NCBI GenBank assembly: GCA_015520425.1
Contig: WAQC01000081.1
Location: forward strand, 1-11,187
DNA: 11,187 nucleotides
Direction of reading: 5' to 3'
Source of the DNA: Candidatus Pelearchaeum sp.
Lineage (GTDB): Archaea > Thermoproteota > Nitrososphaeria_A > Caldarchaeales > Caldarchaeaceae
Each line of letters begins with the position of its first letter. Positions within the stretch are counted from its first letter, which is position 1. The translations under genes and the position numbers were made by a program. This document shows positions 1 to 6,085 of the stretch, in pieces. The notes under the pieces were generated by a model, which was not told the origin of the DNA, ran no database searches, and saw only the letters and a program-made list of their open reading frames with translations.

Positions 1-697
1 CGTATAGATAGTATGTGGATACGTAGTTTAGTATGTAGGGAACTGGGCTTAGCGCTACTGCGAGGAGGTAGAGTCCAGCGCCTAAATATGCTGCATAGCG
101 CTCACCTCTTACACGCGCAACGGTAGCAACATTCCGCGCGGCGTCGCCTTCAACATCCACTATCCCCTTTATCACTTCGCGGCCAGTGTTTGCTATGAAG
201 GCGAGAGCCGCAAACGCTAGGACGCGCGGCGTTATGAGACCGTCGCTCACTATTGCGCCGTATATGAACGGAGCTACAACATCAACACTAACCATCATGT
301 TCCCAAGGAACCCGCTCTTCTTCAGGCGGGCGTTATAAATGAAGGCGGCAGCATAAGCCAGTGCCGCAAAAATTAGACAGGCTATGGATATTAGCGCAGC
401 AGCAACCAAACCAGCAGTTGCCAGTATTGTAGAATAGATTAGGGCTTCTCTGGGGGCTATTAATCCCGCGGGGATTGGGCGCGACGGATTGCTGATTAAA
501 TCCGTATCCCTGTCAAAGTAGTCGTTAATCACCATGGATGAGCCGTTTAGGCCGTATGCTGTTACCATGGCTAGGAGAGCCTGCTCAAGCGTTATCCTTT
601 GGTTTTCTGAGAAGATTACACCAACGAGCACCGCTATGAACATTAGTAGCCCGTTGGGTGGGCGCGTTATGCTGACAAAAGCTAATGCGCGGCGCAT
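1..697 (-). CDS. UbiA-family prenyltransferase, probable digeranylgeranylglyceryl phosphate synthase (3' end off the window)
   Basis: This is a polytopic membrane prenyltransferase. In archaea the usual family member adds the second geranylgeranyl chain to geranylgeranylglyceryl phosphate in ether-lipid synthesis. The minus-strand translation opens with an arginine-rich start and the family-like TRPPNGLL stretch (residues 11-18). The first Asp-rich Mg/diphosphate motif NDYFDRDTD lies at residues 58-66, followed by RPIPAG (73-78). The second acidic motif, DVEGD at 181-185, sits after REVIKGIV. Several hydrophobic helices separate them. The frame is open to base 1, so about 232 residues are present of an expected 270-290. 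The ATG at 697 is favoured because the preceding gene's TAG lies in the same frame just upstream, ruling out a longer start. The two genes are 6 nt apart and probably co-transcribed. Other UbiA substrates, such as quinone precursors, cannot be excluded. Confidence 0.85.
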   Translation of the reverse strand, partial: MRRALAFVSITRPPNGLLMFIAVLVGVIFSENQRITLEQALLAMVTAYGLNGSSMVINDYFDRDTDLISNPSRPIPAGLIAPREALIYSTILATAGLVAAALISIACLIFAALAYAAAFIYNARLKKSGFLGNMMVSVDVVAPFIYGAIVSDGLITPRVLAFAALAFIANTGREVIKGIVDVEGDAARNVATVARVRGERYAAYLGAGLYLLAVALSPVPYILNYVSTYYLY

Positions 698-703
698 AGC
701 GCG

Positions 704-1318
704 CTACACATTCTTCAAATCCGCTATTGACGCGCTATAATACACGACCTCGTTTCGTCTATCAACAACCGCCAAGACAGGCTCCTTGTCCATAGACCTG
801 CACGACCTTATCAGCTCGGCTATTGTTGAGACTGAGATATCCCTTCCCTCTGAGAGGGGTATGATTATGTATTTGGCTGGTGCTTCCCCGTATTCTCCGC
901 GTTCAAAGACTCTGAAGCGGAGCTGTGGGCTGAAGCCTTCTTTCACCACGTATCTACGCCGCCTTAGGTCGCGGTATATTACGAAGTCGCGCCAGAGTGT
1001 TTCGCTCTTCTTTGCGAAGAGCTTAACCAGGCTGTCAAAGTCCATCTTCTCGCCATCTTCGTTGAATATCTCTATCTTCCCGACCTCAACTAGGTAGAGC
1101 GCCTCAACTGGGCTTAGCTGGAGAAGGCCCCTATCATTCTTCTCACCATATCCACGCTCCACAAACCATGAAACACCTTCTTCAGAGGCTGATACTATGC
1201 GCTCACCATCAAGCCTGAACCGTATAGCCTGGTGCTGTATCTCCTCGCCGCGGCTCTCGCTCAACCCACTCCCCGCATAAACCACTAAAGCCAGCAGTAT
1301 ATGAGCTAATCCTAGCAA
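704..1318 (-). CDS. endA: tRNA-splicing endonuclease subunit, probably the non-catalytic (structural) subunit
   Basis: This belongs to the archaeal tRNA-intron endonuclease family, which cuts bulge-helix-bulge motifs in precursor tRNA. The N-terminal domain has the LSPVEALYLVEVGKIEI stretch (about 68-84). The C-terminal nuclease fold follows from YRDLRRRRYVVKEGF (115-129) to the VLAVVDRRNEVVYY strand pair (181-194). In the family a Tyr-His-Lys triad cuts RNA. Here the tyrosine position is Phe138 (FRVFERG) and the histidine position is Pro147 (PAKY in place of HSKY). Only the lysine, K178, remains. That pattern fits the structural partner of an alpha2beta2 enzyme. I used the ATG at 1318 because it lies about 28 nt from a palindromic TATA-like element. 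It gives an odd hydrophobic N-terminus, however; a TTG at 1264 behind GGGGAG would give a more usual 186-residue protein. The family call is firm and the start is not. Confidence 0.85.
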   Translation of the reverse strand: MLGLAHILLALVVYAGSGLSESRGEEIQHQAIRFRLDGERIVSASEEGVSWFVERGYGEKNDRGLLQLSPVEALYLVEVGKIEIFNEDGEKMDFDSLVKLFAKKSETLWRDFVIYRDLRRRRYVVKEGFSPQLRFRVFERGEYGEAPAKYIIIPLSEGRDISVSTIAELIRSCRSMDKEPVLAVVDRRNEVVYYSASIADLKNV

Positions 1319-1339
1319 AGCAAATGTAGCTATTTACCA

Positions 1340-1351
1340 TAAATGCATTTA
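1340..1351. promoter_or_regulatory. Perfect 12-bp palindrome in the endA / COG2403 divergent promoter region
   Basis: TAAATGCATTTA reads the same on both strands. Its centre (1345.5) is about 28 nt from the ATG at 1374 on the plus strand and about 28 nt from the ATG at 1318 on the minus strand. That is close to the spacing of an archaeal TATA box from a leaderless start. It could be one symmetric TATA-like element serving both genes, or an operator over overlapping promoters. The symmetry is seen in the sequence; the function is inferred. Confidence 0.45.
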
Positions 1352-1373
1352 GGAGCTTCCGTAGGTGGTGGGC

Positions 1374-2687
1374 ATGTCTAGGCGTGTGGTGATAATGGGC
1401 GCAGCGGGGCGCGACTTCCATAATTTTAACGTCGTCTTTAGAGAGAACCCTGAGTATGAGGTTGTGGCCTTCACCGCGGCCCAGATACCCAACATAGCTG
1501 GCCGCGTTTATCCCCAGGAGCTCGCTGGACCGAGATACCCGCGCGGCATACCGATTCTCCCTGAGGAAGAGCTTCCGCGCATAGTGAGGGAGAACGACGT
1601 TGATTTGGTTGTGCTGTCTTACAGCGACCTCCTCCATGAGGAGGTGATGCATAAGGCTTCTAGGGTCCTGGCCCTTGGTGCAGACTTCATGCTCCTAGGC
1701 CCTAAGGCCACGATGCTAAAGTCCCGTCTCCCAGTTATCGCTATAACAGCAACGCGGACAGGCTCTGGAAAGAGCACCGTTACTAGATATGTTACTGGCC
1801 TTCTTCGTAGGGCGGGTAGGCGCGTGGCGGTCATACGCCACCCCATGCCCTATGGAGACCTACGCAAGCAGGTGGCGCAGCGCTTCGCCACACTTGAAGA
1901 CCTTGATAGGTATGGCTGTACTATTGAGGAGCGTGAGGAGTATGAGCCGCATATAAGGGCTGGAAACACGGTCTATGCTGGCGTTGATTATCGCGAGGTT
2001 CTTAGGCTGGCTGAGGAGGATGCGGATGTTATAGTCTGGGATGGTGGTAATAATGATTTTCCCTTCATAGAGCCTAGCCTCCTGATAGCTGTGGCCGACG
2101 CTCTTAGGCCTGGACAGGAGGTTGGCTCGTATCCTGGGGAGACGAATCTACTGATGGCGGATATCGTGGTGATTAACAAAACCGACACAGCACCCAGCGA
2201 AGCCGTCAAGAGCATAATGCGGAACATTAGCTCACTTAATCCTAAAGCGCGCGTTATGACCACTGGCTCCAAGGTTTTTGGCGAGGGGCTTGAAGCTATA
2301 CGCGGCAAGCGTGTTGCTGTGGTGGAGGATGGGCCGACGGTTACGCATGGTGGGCTTAGTCATGGTATTGGCTTCATAGCGGCTGAGCGATACGGCGCTG
2401 CGGTGGTTGACCCGCGCGAGGCTGCTGTCGGCTCTATAAGGGAGACATACCTGCAATACCCGCATATAGGGCCAGTGATACCCAGCATGGGCTACAGCCA
2501 GCAGCAGATTAACGACCTACGCGAGACGCTGGAGCGCGTGGAGTGTGATTACATAATCTCAGCAACTCCCACAGATTTGACCAGATTATTCAAGACCAAT
2601 AAGCCGATAATACACGTACGCTACGAGCTTGATGACATGGGGCAGACTGTTATCATAGACGAGCTTCGTAGGCTAGGTTTGATTTGA
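1374..2687 (+). CDS. COG2403 P-loop NTPase, cyclic 2,3-diphosphoglycerate synthetase-like
   Basis: This 437-residue cytoplasmic protein resembles the archaeal family that includes the Methanothermus cyclic 2,3-diphosphoglycerate synthetase and many proteins labelled only as predicted GTPases. It opens with a Rossmann-like strand and glycine turn (VVIMGAAGRDFHNFN, residues 5-19). A second nucleotide-binding region starts with the P-loop GSGKST at 130-135. VIVWDGGNNDFPF (about 219-231) may be the Walker B-like segment. VINKTD (266-271) matches the NKxD guanine-specificity motif of GTPases. The C-terminal half contains THGGLSHGIGF and IISATPTDLTRL. The length fits the family. The ATG at 1374 follows a GGTGG stretch; a GTG at 1365 would add three residues. 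The family is fairly certain. The reaction is not: the NKxD motif suggests GTP, whereas the characterised synthetase uses ATP. Confidence 0.8.
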   Translation: MSRRVVIMGAAGRDFHNFNVVFRENPEYEVVAFTAAQIPNIAGRVYPQELAGPRYPRGIPILPEEELPRIVRENDVDLVVLSYSDLLHEEVMHKASRVLALGADFMLLGPKATMLKSRLPVIAITATRTGSGKSTVTRYVTGLLRRAGRRVAVIRHPMPYGDLRKQVAQRFATLEDLDRYGCTIEEREEYEPHIRAGNTVYAGVDYREVLRLAEEDADVIVWDGGNNDFPFIEPSLLIAVADALRPGQEVGSYPGETNLLMADIVVINKTDTAPSEAVKSIMRNISSLNPKARVMTTGSKVFGEGLEAIRGKRVAVVEDGPTVTHGGLSHGIGFIAAERYGAAVVDPREAAVGSIRETYLQYPHIGPVIPSMGYSQQQINDLRETLERVECDYIISATPTDLTRLFKTNKPIIHVRYELDDMGQTVIIDELRRLGLI

Positions 2688-2702
2688 CTTTGATTGTGGG
2701 GG

Positions 2703-2712
2703 AAATTTATAA
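2703..2712 (+). promoter_or_regulatory. TATA box for the 2731-4295 operon
   Basis: AAATTTATAA is centred about 23 nt upstream of the ATG at 2731 and follows a G-rich stretch. This is the layout expected for an archaeal promoter giving a leaderless or nearly leaderless mRNA. It lies in the 43-nt gap after the COG2403 gene, so the three-gene operon probably has its own promoter. Confidence 0.6.
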
Positions 2713-2730
2713 CCTAGACCGCGTTGTTTA

Positions 2731-3495
2731 ATGTGGGCTGTGAGCGATAACAGGCTTAACAACCTCATTCTCCTCCTACTCGCGGTACTCATGCTCATAT
2801 CCTTCAGCTTCTTCAGCATTACTCCACCGTTCTCAAGCCCGTCTATGGCTTCTGGCCTATTCGGGGAGGAGATACCGACGGCAGAAGCCCCCGTATTGGT
2901 TTTCCGCGTCATCGTGGAGAAGATTCACGGCGATGTTGTGGAGCGGGTTTCAGGAGCTGTTGTTCGCGTTGACGAGCTTCTGCGCAGAACAGATGAGCGT
3001 GGTGTTGCGCAGTTTCTACTGACACCAGGGACATACAGGGTCTCGGTATCATCCCCAGACGGAAGTTTCCCAACCTGGAGCGAGGTCCTACAACTCGCAG
3101 AAGGCCAAACAGATATGAGAATAAAATACGTGGAATATAGGCAGAAAATCTCATCAATAGACATAACGATAGACAGCCTGAATGGCAGCTCAACAATCCT
3201 GGTCGGGTTTGAGCCAATAGACTTTGGGCCTACTAAGGTGGCTTATGCGGGCCTTCCTGTTATAGTGTTTTATAATGGGGACTTTGAGCGCCGTGTGTTT
3301 ATTGGTGGTAGGGTGTATGGCTCAGCGGAGATGGATGAGGTGGGATATAGTGGCGTCTTCACACTCTCACAGCCCGTAGCACAGGCGCGCGAGGCTAGGG
3401 TAGCTTATATCAACGACATAGTGAGCGCCGTAGTTGTTTCGGAAAGCTATATCCCCATCTTCGTGATAGAAGCGACGGTAGTGGAGATGAGGTGA
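2731..3495 (+). CDS. Membrane-anchored exported protein with a carboxypeptidase-regulatory-like beta-sandwich
   Basis: I do not recognise this 254-residue protein as a named family. A short polar N-terminus is followed by a strongly hydrophobic helix at about 10-30 (LILLLLAVLMLISFSFF), which is a signal anchor or signal peptide. The rest is beta-rich and has no second clear membrane helix, so it probably faces outward. Residues 55-135 look like a small Ig or carboxypeptidase-regulatory domain: VSGAVVRVDELLRRTDERG leads into the turn LLTPGTYRVSVSSPDG. A similar turn occurs near the C-terminus of the surface protein at 8117-9625. Residues 140-254 form a second beta-rich region without a recognised motif. 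The ATG start is supported by the TATA box 23 nt upstream. The gene ends in TGA 4 nt before the next start and lies first in an operon with a DUF4129-like gene. Confidence 0.7.
   Translation: MWAVSDNRLNNLILLLLAVLMLISFSFFSITPPFSSPSMASGLFGEEIPTAEAPVLVFRVIVEKIHGDVVERVSGAVVRVDELLRRTDERGVAQFLLTPGTYRVSVSSPDGSFPTWSEVLQLAEGQTDMRIKYVEYRQKISSIDITIDSLNGSSTILVGFEPIDFGPTKVAYAGLPVIVFYNGDFERRVFIGGRVYGSAEMDEVGYSGVFTLSQPVAQAREARVAYINDIVSAVVVSESYIPIFVIEATVVEMR
3489..3495 (+). promoter_or_regulatory. Strong Shine-Dalgarno for a TTG start
   Basis: GAGGTGA closely matches the complement of the archaeal 16S rRNA 3' end and lies 4 nt before the TTG at 3500. Its last three bases are the stop codon of the preceding gene, which suggests coupled translation. 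It decides the TTG start of the DUF4129-like gene. Confidence 0.7.
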
Positions 3496-3499
3496 AGCC

Positions 3500-3973
3500 T
3501 TGGCAGACCCTATAGCGCTGATATATGATACAACCTTCTGGCTTATAATCAACATAATACTGATAGCCGCTATACTTGGTCTTGCGTATAAGCAGTACTA
3601 TGCGGCTAATAGGAGAAGGGAGGAGCGGGGCGAGGATGAGGTGGTGAGCCTCCAGAGCGAGATTGATTTGTTTAGGAGGCTCGCTGAGTCTGGAGAGAGG
3701 GATAAGGCGATAATCACGACATTCGGCGCAGTCATGAGTAGGCTTATGGGCGGTGGATACCGCTCCAAGACCTATCTAGAGCTATTAGACGAAAACCCAG
3801 CACGACTTGATAAAGAGTCCATAGCATCTCTGAAGCGGATGTACGGCATATACGAGATGGTGAGGTTTGGCGAGGTACAGCCAGACGAGGGAATGCTCAA
3901 CTTCTTTGGAGACGAACTACTCAAGCTCAAAGCACACTTAACTACGCTCAAAGGTGTAAAGATAAGTGCCTGA
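3500..3973 (+). CDS. Single-helix membrane protein with a DUF4129-like domain
   Basis: This 157-residue protein has one N-terminal membrane helix (about 12-30, FWLIINIILIAAILGLAY), a charged linker, and a helical cytoplasmic-type domain at about 58-145. That domain resembles DUF4129: an RDKAIITTFGAVMSRLMGGGYRSKTYLELL stretch (67-96), where the family typically has 'AI..Y..M...L...G......T..E.L', followed by a later helix IYEMVRFGEVQPDEG (117-131) matching its 'YE.ARYG' segment. DUF4129 domains usually occur with MoxR, DUF58 and transglutaminase-like proteins, which fits the MoxR/DUF58 genes 1.6 kb downstream. The start is TTG behind the GAGGTGA site at 3489-3495. The gene overlaps the next one by 8 nt. 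The membrane topology is clear; the DUF4129 call is made from pattern alone. Confidence 0.6.
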   Translation: MADPIALIYDTTFWLIINIILIAAILGLAYKQYYAANRRREERGEDEVVSLQSEIDLFRRLAESGERDKAIITTFGAVMSRLMGGGYRSKTYLELLDENPARLDKESIASLKRMYGIYEMVRFGEVQPDEGMLNFFGDELLKLKAHLTTLKGVKISA

Positions 3974-4295
3974 AGACACGATTACCACACTTACCGTCTT
4001 CCTAGCCCTCCTCATACTAATAATCACATCCCTGATACTCGTCAAACGGGAGAGGAAGGCGAAGAAAAAGCAAGAAGACAGCATAGCGCTTCTTGAGCCA
4101 TGGATGGATGCTTACGCATTGTTGTATAGACGCGTCATGCAGGGAAAGCCAGGCGAAGCAGCCAAGATAGCTTCATCAATCATGAAGCAAGGCAGGCATA
4201 GGGGTAATCTATCTTGGATGCTGGAGAACCTGCCCCCAACCGCGCGCGATACTCTAAGGGGCTTTATTGAAGAGGCTGGACGCAGGAGGCGATGA
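3966..4295 (+). CDS. Small single-helix membrane protein of unknown function
   Basis: I do not recognise a family for this 109-residue protein. It has a hydrophobic helix at about 6-26 (ITTLTVFLALLILIITSLILV), a very basic stretch right after it (KRERKAKKKQ, 27-36), and a soluble helical tail ending in RRRR. By the positive-inside rule the tail should be cytoplasmic. The tail (about 38-105) holds short helices such as PWMDAYALLYRRVMQGKPGEAAKI. The GTG start at 3966 follows an AAAGGTGT stretch by about 7 nt and overlaps the end of the DUF4129-like gene by 8 nt, so translation is probably coupled. It closes the three-gene operon and ends 8 nt before the convergent TrmB gene. A role as scaffold or adaptor for the neighbouring membrane system is inferred from position only. 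Confidence 0.7.
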   Translation: MPEDTITTLTVFLALLILIITSLILVKRERKAKKKQEDSIALLEPWMDAYALLYRRVMQGKPGEAAKIASSIMKQGRHRGNLSWMLENLPPTARDTLRGFIEEAGRRRR

Positions 4296-4303
4296 TATTC
4301 TAT

Positions 4304-5086
4304 CTATTTTTGATTCTTGTTGGCGTATTCCCATAGCTCGTTCACGGCCTCCATGAGCGAGCTGGTGAAGCTCTCATGCTTAACCCATATGGCTATCGCA
4401 TCCTCACCCCCAGCGGGCAGGCCTATTACAGCCTCCTCACCATCAGCCACCAGCAGGTCTAGCATTACATTCTCGCTAAACACCAACTCAGCGTTTATCT
4501 TTCTGAAGAACTGTAAATCCTCCTCACTTAGGCTAATCCGCGAGTGGAGTATGAATCTAATCCTCTTCTCGCTGGTGGCTAGGGCTTCTAGGTAGGGTTT
4601 CAGCCTCTCCTTCACCCTAACCCCCTTCCTAACCGTGAAAACCAAGTCACCGTGATTATCGCATATCTCCAGCATCTTTGAGGCTATGCTATTGAGCCCC
4701 CTGAGTATTAGTATCGCGCTACCCTCGCTCCTCTCTCTGGACAATTTAGAGAGAATACTCACAAGCTTGTTGCCAGCCCTGCGCCGCTCCTCCTGTTCCT
4801 GTATAAAGCGTCTCTCCAGCTCTATCATCATAGCCCTTATCGCAGCGGAGGGCTCTACAGCCTCAACCCCAGAATCAGTAATCCTAACCAGCCCCATCCT
4901 CTCCAGATTCTCAACAGTATCATACACACGCGGGAGAGGAACGCCAGAAGCTCTGGAAATCTCCTTATGCGTAGAAGCCCCCTTAAGAACAGCCAAGTAA
5001 GAACGCGCCTCATACATATTCAAGCCGAAATACTCTCTAAGTAGCTTAACAGCCTCCCTACTCAATTCCAGACTTGGAATAGACAT
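4304..5086 (-). CDS. TrmB-family transcriptional regulator
   Basis: This 260-residue protein has the layout of archaeal TrmB regulators. The winged helix-turn-helix spans about 14-70: GLNMYEARSYLAVL is the entry helix, THKEISRASGVPLPRVYDTVENLERMGLV contains the recognition helix, and VRITDSGVEAVEP forms the wing. A charged coiled-coil linker follows at about 85-118 (RRFIQEQEERRRAG). The C-terminal effector domain (about 123-255) resembles the phospholipase-D-like sensor domain of TrmB-like proteins and ends in the typical LLVADGEEAVIGLPAGGEDAIAIWVKH region. It lacks the longer sugar-binding C-terminal domain of Thermococcus TrmB, so its ligand is unknown. It is divergent from the MoxR operon with only 36 nt between the start codons, and convergent with the upstream membrane operon. 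Control of the MoxR operon is a reasonable inference but is not shown. Confidence 0.88.
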   Translation of the reverse strand: MSIPSLELSREAVKLLREYFGLNMYEARSYLAVLKGASTHKEISRASGVPLPRVYDTVENLERMGLVRITDSGVEAVEPSAAIRAMMIELERRFIQEQEERRRAGNKLVSILSKLSRERSEGSAILILRGLNSIASKMLEICDNHGDLVFTVRKGVRVKERLKPYLEALATSEKRIRFILHSRISLSEEDLQFFRKINAELVFSENVMLDLLVADGEEAVIGLPAGGEDAIAIWVKHESFTSSLMEAVNELWEYANKNQK

Positions 5087-5122
5087 TAATAATGTGTGTA
5101 ATAACTTTGTTCGTGGAGCTGG
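5087..5122. promoter_or_regulatory. Divergent promoter region between trmB-like and moxR genes
   Basis: Only 36 nt separate the two ATG codons, so the promoters must overlap each other or the coding starts. The stretch holds AT-rich TAATAATG and TAATAACT elements as a direct repeat around GTGTG (about 5087-5105). The element at about 5103-5110 lies some 20-24 nt upstream of the trmB-like ATG on the minus strand. The one at 5086-5093 could serve moxR with a very short leader. GTGGAG at 5113-5118 is a possible ribosome binding site for moxR. Regulator binding here could affect both genes. Confidence 0.45.
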
Positions 5123-6085
5123 ATGGCGCAGAAGACCGCCAACGCAGCTATGCTAGCCTCGGCCATACGCAAGGAGCTACACAAAGCCATAGTCGGCATG
5201 GACGAGGCAATAGACGCGCTCATAATAGCTCTACTCACCAACGGGCATATACTTATTGAGGGAGTGCCAGGCCTAGCCAAGACATACCTAGCCAAAGCGT
5301 TCGCCAAAACTCTTGGGCTGGAGTTTAAGCGCATACAATTCACATCCGATATACTGCCATCGGACATACTTGGAAGCATGGTATATAACAGGAGGACAGG
5401 CGAGTTTGAGTTCAGACCTGGCCCAATATTCGCCAATATAGTGCTGGTTGACGAGATTAATAGAGCGCCACCGAGGAGCCAGTCCGCATTACTGGAAGCC
5501 ATGCAGGAGAGGCAGGTAACTATTGAGGGGAATAGATACCCATTACCAGAGCCGTTCATCGTGGTTGCTACTCAGAATCCTATAGAGCTTGAAGGCACAT
5601 TCCCCCTGCCTGAGGCCGAGATGGATAGGTTCATGATGCGGATAAACCTAACATTCTTGGACGAGGCGGCTGAGATTGAGATACTCAAGAAGAAAAACAT
5701 ACTGAGGGACGAGATACCAGTAGAGGCCATATCGGATACCGAGAGCATAAAAAACGCTGTGGAGGAGGTTCATTCCGTATATGTTCATAAAGACATTATA
5801 GAGTATATTGTGTCAATTGTCCGCGCTACGCGGAGTAATCATAAGGTCTTGCTTGGAGCTAGCCCAAGGGCGGAGATAGCCCTCCTCCAAGCAGCTAAGG
5901 CTTACGCAGCTATGAGCGGGAGGCGGTATGTCGTCCCAGACCACGTGAAGCACGTAGCGCACATGGTCTTAAACCACCGCATAATACTAAAACCAGAATA
6001 CCAGAGCCTATCACGCACCCCAGACTACTCAACAATCACTGAGCTAATAAGAGAGAGCCTAGAGTCTGTGGAGGTTCCGCGCTAA
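5123..6085 (+). CDS. moxR: MoxR-family AAA+ ATPase
   Basis: This 320-residue AAA+ ATPase has the normal length for MoxR. The family acts as cytoplasmic chaperones that help assemble or insert cofactors into partner complexes, usually with vWA-domain proteins. Visible motifs are Walker A GVPGLAKT (47-54), Walker B IVLVDE (106-111) followed by NRAPP, sensor 1 ATQNP (149-153), the MoxR signature GTFPLPEAEMDRFM (158-171), and the sensor-2 region GASPRAEIALLQAAKA (245-260). The C-terminal lid runs to VEVPR. No catalytic residue seems to be missing. The ATG at 5123 has GTGGAG just upstream. The stop codon directly abuts the ATG of the DUF58 gene, so the two are very probably translated from one mRNA. 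Archaeal MoxR proteins fall into several subfamilies; I cannot place this one without a tree. Confidence 0.96.
   Translation: MAQKTANAAMLASAIRKELHKAIVGMDEAIDALIIALLTNGHILIEGVPGLAKTYLAKAFAKTLGLEFKRIQFTSDILPSDILGSMVYNRRTGEFEFRPGPIFANIVLVDEINRAPPRSQSALLEAMQERQVTIEGNRYPLPEPFIVVATQNPIELEGTFPLPEAEMDRFMMRINLTFLDEAAEIEILKKKNILRDEIPVEAISDTESIKNAVEEVHSVYVHKDIIEYIVSIVRATRSNHKVLLGASPRAEIALLQAAKAYAAMSGRRYVVPDHVKHVAHMVLNHRIILKPEYQSLSRTPDYSTITELIRESLESVEVPR

Noticed and set aside
1209..1652. 147-codon minus-strand frame across the endA / COG2403 gap
   Set aside because: It overlaps the well-supported starts of two recognised genes and has no family-like sequence.
5086..5559. 157-codon minus-strand frame opposite moxR
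   Set aside because: It lies wholly opposite the clear AAA+ Walker motifs, has low-complexity serine/leucine content typical of antisense frames, and has no recognisable domain.
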